From an uncultured Spirochaetaceae bacterium (GTDB taxonomy: Bacteria > Spirochaetota > Spirochaetia > Treponematales > Treponemataceae): a stretch of 5,119 bases of DNA. The position numbers were made by a program, and so were the translations under genes. The notes below the pieces were generated by a model. It worked only from the letters and a program-made list of their open reading frames with translations. It did no database searches and had not been told where the DNA came from. Below, one piece after another: positions 1-5,026 of this stretch (its first letter is position 1; the number at the start of each line of letters is the position of its first letter). The stretch is from assembly GCA_902796985.1 (NCBI GenBank), contig CADBRC010000011.1, positions 1-5,119 of the forward strand, written 5' to 3'.

Positions 1-2
1 CT

Positions 3-593
3 GACGACAGCTCCCTCGCCGTGACGCTCAGCGACAAGGTGGACGTGCAGCTGTCGGTTCCCTCCAACGTGACCTGCTACGTATACCGGACAAGCAGCGA
101 CGGGGGCAGTACATGGGAATACAAGAAGGCAACAGGCCCCGATGAGTTCGCGGCGAAGCTCGGGGCTGACGTGACGGTGGAAGGATTCGCCCTCGTCTCT
201 TCTGAAGAAAGGCTGTACAAGTTCAGCGCGGCCTCCTGCCTTGGCGCGGAGGGGGCCAGCCTGCAGCTGGAGCTGGACGGCACGCAGAAGATGGACAAGG
301 ACAGCCCAAGTGTATTTTACACAGCTTCGGAAAATTCCATTGGATACAACCTCGGCTACATCACCCCGCTGCTGAACTTCCAGAACGAGGGCCTCTTCTC
401 AGTCGCGGTGCTCGCATACTCCTACACGACGGACGGCTCCACATGGCTGGCCGCGACTTTGACCGGTGCTCCGGGTGATTATCAGACCGGCAGCGTCTCA
501 ACCACCCTGAGCGCGGGGAACCAGATTCAGCTGGTTTCCAGAGTGACCTTGGGCGACGGATCGGTGGACTGGCAGACGGTCCGCACAATCTAG
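3..593 (+). CDS. C-terminal part of an unidentified beta-rich, probably extracellular protein (5' end outside window)
   Basis: The frame is open from the first complete codon at position 3 to a TAG at 591-593, so the real start lies outside the window; the GTG at 21 is in frame but has no convincing ribosome binding site. The visible 196 residues are rich in Ser, Thr, Gly, Val and alternating hydrophobics, with no membrane segment, which suggests beta-sandwich modules of a secreted or surface protein. Residues 31-38 read SSDGGSTW, matching the Asp-box pattern SxDxGxTW, and residues 142-148 read TTDGSTW. The flanking sequence is also similar (Tyr and Thr before each motif, a Thr-Gly-Pro or Thr-Gly-Ala-Pro after, then a V/I-rich strand), so two related modules are likely. 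There is no LPXTG anchor or other sorting signal at the C-terminus (ends QTVRTI). I do not recognise the family. A phage or adhesin tail domain would also fit. Function is not assigned. Confidence 0.7.
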   Translation, partial: DDSSLAVTLSDKVDVQLSVPSNVTCYVYRTSSDGGSTWEYKKATGPDEFAAKLGADVTVEGFALVSSEERLYKFSAASCLGAEGASLQLELDGTQKMDKDSPSVFYTASENSIGYNLGYITPLLNFQNEGLFSVAVLAYSYTTDGSTWLAATLTGAPGDYQTGSVSTTLSAGNQIQLVSRVTLGDGSVDWQTVRTI

Positions 594-617
594 CCTCTTG
601 GGGCTCTGACCAGGCCG

Positions 618-646
618 CGCGGCGGATAGAAGCTACGCGGCGGATA
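618..646. repeat. Short GC-rich direct repeat, two copies at an 18-bp step
   Basis: The 11-mer CGCGGCGGATA occurs at 618-628 and again at 636-646, and a degenerate third copy (CGGCGGCGGGG) follows near 656. The repeat sits between the stop of the upstream gene and the promoter of the acyltransferase. The step is a multiple of three and the frame is open into the acyltransferase, but no start codon precedes it in that frame, so it is probably non-coding. No function can be assigned. Confidence 0.5.
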
Positions 647-668
647 CAGACCGTACGGCGGCGGGGAA

Positions 669-697
669 TTGAAAAAAGCACCGAAAAGCCATATAGT
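669..697 (+). promoter_or_regulatory. Sigma70-type promoter for the acyltransferase gene
   Basis: TTGAAA at 669-674 and TATAGT at 692-697 are separated by exactly 17 bp, and each matches the consensus hexamer at five of six positions. Transcription would begin near 704, almost on the ATG. That gives either a leaderless message from ATG 704 or a short leader of about 18 nt for the GTG at 722. Prediction from sequence only. Confidence 0.6.
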
Positions 698-703
698 GGG
701 GAC

Positions 704-1888
704 ATGGAAAGGGAAGCAGCCGTGAATGTCGATGTCAGCAAATCCGGTGATATACATGCCTCAAGGCCGGCAGGCAGGGATTCGTCGCTGGAGCTGCTGA
801 GGATATTCGCGATGATCCTGGTGGTCGCCTCCCACCTGGCATGCCACGCGATGGGCAACGGATGGAAGATGTGGGAGCTGCCCTTCTCCGCCAACCAGGC
901 ATGGTCCATCGCGCTCGGACGATGGGGAAACTTCGGCGTGGAGCTTTTCATCATCCTGTCCAGCTGGTTTATGTGCGACAGGAAGGGAATCAGGAGCAGG
1001 CGGCTGCTGGACCTGGCCTTCCAGACGGTGACGACCTGCATCGTCTTTTTCTTCTTCATCCGTCTGACGCACTTGAACATGGTGGGCAAAAAGGCCCTGC
1101 TGGAGGAGTGCCTGGAGCTGTTCTGCAGCCAGAACTATTGGTTCATCCCCGCCTACATGGTCTTCTTCGCCCTCATCCCTTTCATGCAGCTGGTCTCCTG
1201 CCGCAAGGGGGCGGCCTTCCGCCTGGTCGTCGTATGGACGGCCCTCACGCTTATCTTCCGCTCCTACCGGCCCTGGTGGACGCCCTTCTTCGGACGCGTG
1301 GGGCACTTTGCCTACCTCTACTTCATCACCGCATGGCTCAAGGAGGCGGAGGAGAACGCAAGGGCAAACGGCAGGAAAGGGCATTTCATCGGATGCCACG
1401 CGGGACTGATCAGTCTGGCTTGTTACGCCCTGCTCGTATTTGAGGCATGCTGGTCGCGTTACAGAATCTCGTCCGGGCTGGGGGCGTTCGCCCTCCCCTT
1501 CCGTATCAGCGAATGGCTGACCCTCCTGTTTGAGTTCAGCCTCTTCTACCTGTTCAAGAAGTTCCGCCTCAAGGAATCCCGCCCCATAAACGCGCTGGCG
1601 GGAACGGTGTTCGGCGTCTACCTGCTCCACGAGAACTTCCTGTGGATGAGCTGGGAAAACCACGAGCAGTATTCGATTCTCTGGGACCAGCTGCTGAGGG
1701 CCGGAGCATGGTATGAAAGTCCCCTCTTCCCCGCCTACTATGTGTGCGCCACGCTGATTGTCTTTGCTGCCTGCGCCGCCGTCGAATTCGTCCTTGCCTG
1801 GCTGCGCCGCCTGGTCCTGTCACGCTGCCCCTGGCTGGACACCCTCTGCGCCCGGATCGATGCATGGTACGCGGGGGACGAGGGGTAA
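704..1888 (+). CDS. Membrane acyltransferase of the AT3 (acyltransferase 3) family
   Basis: A complete gene of 394 codons from the ATG. The protein is a multi-pass membrane protein with about ten hydrophobic segments (roughly residues 32-50, 76-90, 104-121, 144-164, 171-186, 199-212, 232-249, 272-285, 295-315, 343-368). AT3 hallmarks are visible: the N-terminal RDSSLELLRIFAMILVVASH block (25-44), whose His44 corresponds to the conserved family histidine; the WGNFGVELFIILSSWF block (74-89); YWFIPAYMVFFALIP (145-159); and FGVYLLHEN (303-311). Family members transfer acetyl or other acyl groups from the cytoplasm onto sugars of exopolysaccharide, wall glycan or lipid-linked glycans; the substrate cannot be read here. 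Start choice: ATG 704 has no proper Shine-Dalgarno and lies at the predicted transcript start, while GTG 722 is preceded by AAAGGGA with 7-nt spacing, so a protein six residues shorter is equally plausible. It converges on the ATPase gene with only 17 bp between stops. Confidence 0.88.
   Translation: MEREAAVNVDVSKSGDIHASRPAGRDSSLELLRIFAMILVVASHLACHAMGNGWKMWELPFSANQAWSIALGRWGNFGVELFIILSSWFMCDRKGIRSRRLLDLAFQTVTTCIVFFFFIRLTHLNMVGKKALLEECLELFCSQNYWFIPAYMVFFALIPFMQLVSCRKGAAFRLVVVWTALTLIFRSYRPWWTPFFGRVGHFAYLYFITAWLKEAEENARANGRKGHFIGCHAGLISLACYALLVFEACWSRYRISSGLGAFALPFRISEWLTLLFEFSLFYLFKKFRLKESRPINALAGTVFGVYLLHENFLWMSWENHEQYSILWDQLLRAGAWYESPLFPAYYVCATLIVFAACAAVEFVLAWLRRLVLSRCPWLDTLCARIDAWYAGDEG
708..714 (+). 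promoter_or_regulatory. Ribosome binding site supporting a GTG start at 722
   Basis: AAAGGGA lies 7 nt before the in-frame GTG at 722-724. It falls inside the reading frame opened by ATG 704, which has no comparable site. It therefore decides between a conventional start at 722 and a leaderless start at 704. Confidence 0.45.
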
Positions 1889-1905
1889 ACTGACGGGACC
1901 GGAGG

Positions 1906-3333
1906 CTAGGAGAAAAGCTGGTCGAGCGTGACCTCGGCCTGGACCCGGCCGCTGTACATGTTCTGCCTGACCCCATAGCTCGTTATGAATGTCAGAAGAA
2001 GGGTGTTTCTGGTACCCGTCGCCTCCCGGAACGAGTCCATCTTGTTCTGGAGCCTGCGGCTGTAGTCCTTGTCAATCTCGAACTCCTTCCGGGAGAATTT
2101 CATCTCGCAGAGGTTCGTGACCCGGTCCCGCCGGTCTATGAGCATGTCTATCTGGCAGCCGTCCTGCCCGTCCCCGCCCCGCAGGAACCAGGAGGACTCC
2201 TCCGTCAGCACCCCCGATATGCCCAAGGCTTCCTTTACCTGCCGTATATGATCCTTGCACAGCTGCTCGAAGGTGAAGCCTGCCCATGCCGTCCTCACGG
2301 GGTTGTCCATGGAATGGGTCCAGAAGGCCTCGTCCCTGCCGTAATTGTCCTTGATGAACTTATAGTAGAACATCGTGTAGTAGTCGGCGAGCTGGTACAG
2401 GGTCTCCCGCTTCTTGTTCCCGTAATAGGGGTATGCCCTGACAAATCCTGTGCTGACGAGGTTGTCAAGGATCTTGGTCAGGCCGCCGTTGGCGGGAAGC
2501 CCGGTCTTCTCCGTTATCTCCTTGCGCGGCAGGCCGATCCGTTTGGAGCTGAGGGCCTCCACGACCTTCACGTACAGGTCCCCGTTGCTGAACAGGCTGG
2601 CGTACAGGTGGGGGAATTCGTCCCAGAGCAGGCCGCGCTTCTTGAAGAAGATGTTGTCTATGTTCTGCGTATAGGAAAGATTCTTGTCCAACTGGCTCAG
2701 GTAGAAGGGAATCCCGCCCATCGTCATGTAACATTCGGCTATGTCGTAGCGTTCCCAGCTAATCTGCCGGGACAAAAGGTATTCCTCGGTCTCCCTGAGC
2801 GTGAACGGCTCCAGGTACAGCCTGCATGTCTGCCTGTTGAAGAGGCCTCCCTTGTTGCTGTCGATGTTGTCCATCATCCACGATGTCGCCGAGCCGCATA
2901 CCAGAAGGACAAGGTTGGCCTGCGCCGCGCCCCAGCCGTTCCAGAACCATTCGAAGGCGGGCAGGAAGCCGGACCTGGGGGTGTCCATCCAGGGCATCTC
3001 GTCAAAGAACACCACGTGCTTCCCGTCCCGGGACAGGCCCGACAGGTAGTTCCTGAGCTGGATGAAGGCATCCAGCCAGTCCTTGGGGAACTCATGCTCC
3101 TCCTTTGACTGCAGGGAAAGCTCGTCCATGAATGCCTTGATCTGGATTTCCCGGGGCTGCTTGTACAGGCCCGTCATCTTGAAGTCGAACCGTCCGCCGA
3201 AGAACTGGTCTATGAGGAAAGTCTTGCCAACCCGCCTCCGCCCGTAGACGACGATCAGCTGCGCGGAAGAGGATTCCATGCATTCGCGGAGCCTGTCACG
3301 TTCCTTCTGCCTTCCGATAAATTCACCCGCCAT
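1906..3333 (-). CDS. Archaeal-type P-loop ATPase with winged-helix region and C-terminal DUF234 (PD-(D/E)XK nuclease-like) domain
   Basis: From ATG 3333 the protein has 475 residues. The ATPase domain begins with the FIGRQKERDRL lead-in typical of this family, then Walker A GRRRVGKT (31-38), Walker B VVFFDEMPW (107-115, Asp111 and Glu112) and a sensor-like CGSATSWM (146-153). Residues of about 255-305 (LPRKEITEKTGL, then KILDNLVSTGFV) look like a winged helix-turn-helix. The C-terminal part matches DUF234, a relative of restriction-endonuclease folds: Glu356 in FTFEQL, Asp396 in QIDMLID and Glu410-x-Lys412 in CEMKFS form a complete E-D-ExK set. The family's biological role is unsettled; DNA binding and cleavage are inferences. 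A TTG at 3369 would add 12 residues, but it coincides with the predicted -35 element, so I prefer ATG 3333. The gene lies downstream of a palindrome array and on the same strand as a second ATPase. Confidence 0.9.
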   Translation of the reverse strand: MAGEFIGRQKERDRLRECMESSSAQLIVVYGRRRVGKTFLIDQFFGGRFDFKMTGLYKQPREIQIKAFMDELSLQSKEEHEFPKDWLDAFIQLRNYLSGLSRDGKHVVFFDEMPWMDTPRSGFLPAFEWFWNGWGAAQANLVLLVCGSATSWMMDNIDSNKGGLFNRQTCRLYLEPFTLRETEEYLLSRQISWERYDIAECYMTMGGIPFYLSQLDKNLSYTQNIDNIFFKKRGLLWDEFPHLYASLFSNGDLYVKVVEALSSKRIGLPRKEITEKTGLPANGGLTKILDNLVSTGFVRAYPYYGNKKRETLYQLADYYTMFYYKFIKDNYGRDEAFWTHSMDNPVRTAWAGFTFEQLCKDHIRQVKEALGISGVLTEESSWFLRGGDGQDGCQIDMLIDRRDRVTNLCEMKFSRKEFEIDKDYSRRLQNKMDSFREATGTRNTLLLTFITSYGVRQNMYSGRVQAEVTLDQLFS

Positions 3334-3340
3334 ATCCCCG

Positions 3341-3369
3341 ATTATAGCCCCTTTCAGCGGGGAAATCAA
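3341..3369 (-). promoter_or_regulatory. Sigma70-type promoter for the DUF234 ATPase gene
   Basis: On the minus strand, TTGATT (3369-3364) and a perfect TATAAT (3346-3341) are separated by 17 bp. The predicted transcript start is about 3334, directly at the ATG at 3333-3331, so the message would be essentially leaderless. The spacer holds a small inverted repeat, CCCC and GGGG separated by 7 bp (3348-3362). The palindrome array ends 2 bp upstream of the -35 element. Confidence 0.6.
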
Positions 3370-3371
3370 TC

Positions 3372-3388
3372 ATAAGCTGTCTTTTTCT
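3372..3388. promoter_or_regulatory. Half-site C of the same palindrome, next to the -35 element
   Basis: ATAAGCTGTCTTTTTCT is one complete 17-bp arm; its reverse complement is identical to the left arm of palindrome A. The second arm, expected around 3350-3366, is absent and is replaced by the -35 element and spacer. A half-site 2 bp upstream of -35 is where an activator or a last array subunit could contact RNA polymerase. Confidence 0.6.
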
Positions 3389-3401
3389 GTCTTTTTTACC
3401 G

Positions 3402-3440
3402 AGAAAAAGACAACTTACAGGTTATAACTTGTCTTTTTCT
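3402..3440. promoter_or_regulatory. Palindrome B (proximal), putative operator; could instead be a bidirectional terminator
   Basis: This is a 39-bp inverted repeat with 17-bp arms (3402-3418 and 3424-3440), two mismatches and a 5-bp centre. It is the direct-repeat partner of palindrome A, exactly 52 bp away and centred near -87 relative to the predicted transcript start. The arm differences from A (GACAACTT against GACAGCTT) are partly matched on the other arm, which hints that symmetry is partly retained. Confidence 0.7.
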
Positions 3441-3452
3441 GTCTTTTTTACC

Positions 3453-3493
3453 GAGAAAAAGACAGCTTATAGGTGATAACCTGTCTTTTTCTC
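3453..3493. promoter_or_regulatory. Palindrome A (distal), putative operator; could instead be a bidirectional terminator
   Basis: This is a 41-bp inverted repeat with 18-bp arms, one central-arm mismatch and a 5-bp centre (3471-3475). On the plus strand the left arm reads GAGAAAAAGACAGCTTAT and the right arm ATAACCTGTCTTTTTCTC. It is centred about 139 bp before the predicted transcript start of the DUF234 ATPase. Because an A-tract precedes and a T-tract follows the stem on both strands, it would also fold like an intrinsic terminator for the upstream ATPase gene. Confidence 0.7.
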
Positions 3494-3566
3494 TACACTG
3501 AGGACAGAATTGTGTATCAGAGGAGAGCGTATGGAGCTGCGCGGAACCTGCCGCGGAAAGGCCGGC

Positions 3567-4883
3567 CTAGGCTCCCAGCAGGAAGTCGAACAGGTCGATA
3601 GTCTCCACGCCTTTCTCGTCCCTGCTCGCAAGCAGGCCGTTCTTCGTGATGACGATCTTGCGGAAGGAATCATCGATATAATAGAGGGATTTCTTTTCCT
3701 GCTGTTCCTTTTCAGGGCTGTCCATCGAGAGGGCGGACTGGACGTAGAGTTTCTCGCTGCCCCTGCTGGCGATGAAATCGACCTCCAGCGATTTCTGGGC
3801 GTAAACGGGGCTTCCGTCCGCACCGAGCCTGTCCGTTTTCTCGCTGACGTTTATCTCGCCCACATCCACGAGGAAGTCCCGGTAGCGCAGCTCGTTGTAC
3901 AGGATGTTCTCCATGAGGTGGGTCTCCTCAATCTGGCGGAAGTTCAGCCGTGCGTTGCGGACCCCGACATCCTCAAAGTACAGCTTGAAGGGTGAGGAGA
4001 TGTACTTCCTGCCCTTTATATTGTACTTTTCCGCCTTGGAGACAAGGAAGGCGTCGGCAAAGTATCCGATGAAATTGGAGATCGTGTCGTCCGTCACCTC
4101 CTTTTTGGTGACGGTCCTGAACGTGTTTGCCAGCCTGAGGACGTTGACCGGGCTTCCGATCATCGAAGCGAGCATGTCGAATGTTTCCGAGAGCTCCGTC
4201 CGCTTCCGTATGCCGTTATGCTGGATGATGTCTTTCAGGTAAGTCTCCTCGCAGAGGCTTTTCAGGTATGAGATGCGCTCCTCCTCCGTCCGCATGAGGG
4301 CGACGAGGGGAATGCCGCCCGTCCTGATGTAGGATTTCCACGCCTGCTCCGCGTTTTGATGCAGGCCCCCGCAGTATTCCGAGAAACTGAGCGGAAGCAC
4401 GTGGACGACTGACCCGCGCCCCTTGAATTCCGTCGCAATGTCGGAGGAAAGGAAGCGGGAGTTGGAGCCGGTGACGTATACATCGAAGTTCCTGTGGCGC
4501 AGGAAGCTGTTGAGCGTCCCCGTGAAGCTTTCGAGCAGCTGCACCTCGTCAAGGAGGAGGTAAAAGCCGTCCGTCTCGTTCGTCCTGTCCTTGACGAATG
4601 CGCGGAATTTCCTGGCGTTTATGGTGTAAGTGCCGTTCTTCGCTTTTATCCTCGTCTCCGACTCCGGGAAATAGCCGTCAAGCAGGTCTATGTCCTCGTC
4701 AGCGTCGAAAGCGAACCTGATTATGTGGTCAGGGGCAATTCCCTTATCCAGAAGATACCGGTGGAAAATCTCGTTCAGAAGATATGACTTCCCTGCCCGC
4801 CGTGCCCCCGTGATGATTTTCACAAGCCCGTTCTGCTCGCGGGCTTTCAGCTTGTTCAGGTATGCATCCCGCTTGAATTCCAT
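3567..4883 (-). CDS. AAA_14 / DUF4143 family P-loop ATPase
   Basis: A complete 438-residue protein from ATG 4883, the usual length for the family. Walker A is GARRAGKS (26-33), Walker B YLLLDEVQLL (108-117, Asp112 and Glu113), and a sensor stretch VTGSNSRFLSSDIATEFKGR lies at 137-156. TGGIP (188-192) is a family signature shared in form with the GGIPF of the neighbouring ATPase. Residues of about 230-310 look winged-helix-like and are followed by the DUF4143 region. The nuclease-fold remnant is visible as MENILYNEL (Glu325) and EVDFIA (Asp369), but the ExK position reads YVQSAL with Gln382, so metal-dependent cleavage is doubtful. From my knowledge of the family, Gln at this position is common in this branch. 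The start is fixed by a strong AGGAGGGAG. The biological role of this widespread family is unknown; the gene is preceded by its own duplicated palindrome and promoters. Confidence 0.92.
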   Translation of the reverse strand: MEFKRDAYLNKLKAREQNGLVKIITGARRAGKSYLLNEIFHRYLLDKGIAPDHIIRFAFDADEDIDLLDGYFPESETRIKAKNGTYTINARKFRAFVKDRTNETDGFYLLLDEVQLLESFTGTLNSFLRHRNFDVYVTGSNSRFLSSDIATEFKGRGSVVHVLPLSFSEYCGGLHQNAEQAWKSYIRTGGIPLVALMRTEEERISYLKSLCEETYLKDIIQHNGIRKRTELSETFDMLASMIGSPVNVLRLANTFRTVTKKEVTDDTISNFIGYFADAFLVSKAEKYNIKGRKYISSPFKLYFEDVGVRNARLNFRQIEETHLMENILYNELRYRDFLVDVGEINVSEKTDRLGADGSPVYAQKSLEVDFIASRGSEKLYVQSALSMDSPEKEQQEKKSLYYIDDSFRKIVITKNGLLASRDEKGVETIDLFDFLLGA

Positions 4884-4890
4884 CGTCAGT

Positions 4891-4899
4891 CTCCCTCCT
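4891..4899 (-). promoter_or_regulatory. Strong ribosome binding site of the AAA_14 ATPase
   Basis: The minus strand reads AGGAGGGAG, 7 nt before ATG 4883. It begins only 2 bp after the end of the proximal palindrome, so a protein bound there, or an RNA hairpin formed by it, could affect ribosome access. Confidence 0.75.
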
Positions 4900-4901
4900 G
4901 G

Positions 4902-4934
4902 TCGAAATTTTCCAAAGTCTTTGGATATTTTCGA
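4902..4934. promoter_or_regulatory. Proximal 33-bp palindrome, putative operator over the AAA_14 ATPase transcript start
   Basis: Arms of 16 bp (4902-4917 and 4919-4934) pair with two mismatches around a single central base at 4918. The outer element is TCGAAA and the inner element TCCAAAG. It begins 2 bp after the -10 element and ends 2 bp before the ribosome binding site, so it covers roughly +1 to +35 of the message. With a one-base centre it looks more like a dimer binding site than an RNA hairpin. Confidence 0.75.
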
Positions 4935-4936
4935 TT

Positions 4937-4966
4937 AGGATAGCAATTTCAGGCGGGATTTGTCAA
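4937..4966 (-). promoter_or_regulatory. Proximal promoter of the AAA_14 ATPase
   Basis: On the minus strand a perfect TTGACA (4966-4961), an 18-bp spacer and TATCCT (4942-4937) form a sigma70-type promoter, helped by an extended -10 TG dinucleotide (TGCTATCCT). Transcription would start inside the proximal palindrome. Confidence 0.65.
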
Positions 4967-4973
4967 TTTCTGG

Positions 4974-5006
4974 TCGAAATTCTCCAAAGTCTTTGCTTTT
5001 TTTCGA
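4974..5006. promoter_or_regulatory. Distal 33-bp palindrome, second putative operator of the AAA_14 ATPase
   Basis: This has the same layout as the proximal copy, 72 bp upstream. The outer TCGAAA (extended to GTCGAAA with a matching TTTCGAC) and the inner CAAAG pair perfectly, while five intermediate positions do not. The retained bases are thus the outer and inner blocks, which suggests those are the contacted positions. Confidence 0.65.
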
Positions 5007-5008
5007 CT

Positions 5009-5017
5009 AGGATAACA
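5009..5017 (-). promoter_or_regulatory. Possible distal promoter (extended -10) of the AAA_14 ATPase
   Basis: The minus strand reads TGTTATCCT, the same extended -10 as in the proximal copy. The matching -35 position (about 5032-5037, TACGGC) is poor and lies inside the 3' end of the upstream gene. It may be weak or inactive, but its -10 is conserved between the two repeats. Confidence 0.4.
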
Positions 5018-5026
5018 AGTTATTTT

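Larger units (their letters stand above)
3372..3493. repeat. 52-bp tandem direct repeat, about 2.2 copies, upstream of the DUF234 ATPase
   Basis: Units at 3378-3429 and 3430-3481 match at 48 of 52 positions, and the first 35 bases are identical. A third copy begins at 3482 and breaks off after 11 bases. The core TGTCTTTTT or its complement occurs seven times (plus-strand starts 3378, 3388, 3430, 3440, 3482; reversed at 3404 and 3456). The 52-bp step is close to five turns of B-DNA, placing equivalent sites on one face of the helix. The 233-bp gap between the two ATPase genes (3334-3566) consists mainly of this array and the promoter. In the remaining stretch, 3494-3566, I see nothing firm. 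Confidence 0.9.
4898..5021. repeat. Direct repeat of a roughly 52-bp promoter-palindrome unit at a 72-bp step
   Basis: The unit at 4898-4949 and the unit at 4970-5021 match at 45 of 52 positions. Each contains, read on the minus strand, an extended -10 element, TA or TAG-type linker, then a palindrome built on CCAAAG-A-CTTTG. The 72-bp step is close to seven helical turns. The 20 bp between units carries the TTGACA -35 of the proximal promoter. Confidence 0.88.

Noticed and set aside
361..1089. Minus-strand frame of 242 codons spanning the intergenic gap at 594-703
   Set aside because: It covers both flanking plus-strand genes, is very rich in Arg, Ser and Pro, and shows no domain.
761..1663. 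Long minus-strand open frame of 300 codons
   Set aside because: It is antisense to the well-supported acyltransferase, and its charged Gln/Glu/Arg/Pro-rich product has no recognisable domain.
1889..1905. Terminator between the convergent acyltransferase and ATPase genes
   Set aside because: The 17-bp gap contains no stem-loop or T-tract.
2248..3108. Long plus-strand open frame of 286 codons
   Set aside because: It lies wholly antisense to the DUF234 ATPase, which has clear Walker and nuclease motifs. Its protein is a low-complexity Val/Leu/Gly/Pro product typical of the shadow of a GC-rich gene.
3424..3432. ATAACTTGT shared between palindrome B and the distal AAA_14 upstream region (minus strand near 5015-5023)
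   Set aside because: Nine AT-rich bases are within chance for these regions, and the surrounding palindromes are otherwise unrelated.
3372..3493. CRISPR array interpretation of the 52-bp repeats
   Set aside because: The repeats are contiguous with no unique spacers between them, only two full copies exist, and no cas gene is nearby.
3540..3556. GC-rich hairpin (CGCGG, 6-nt loop, CCGCG) after the AAA_14 ATPase stop, as a terminator
   Set aside because: The stem is only 5 bp and no T-tract follows on either strand.
3531..3995. Plus-strand frame starting ATG 3531 with an AGAGGAGAG-like site, antisense to the 3' end of the AAA_14 ATPase
   Set aside because: The ribosome-site resemblance is notable, but almost the whole frame overlaps conserved coding sequence on the other strand, and the product shows no recognisable features.
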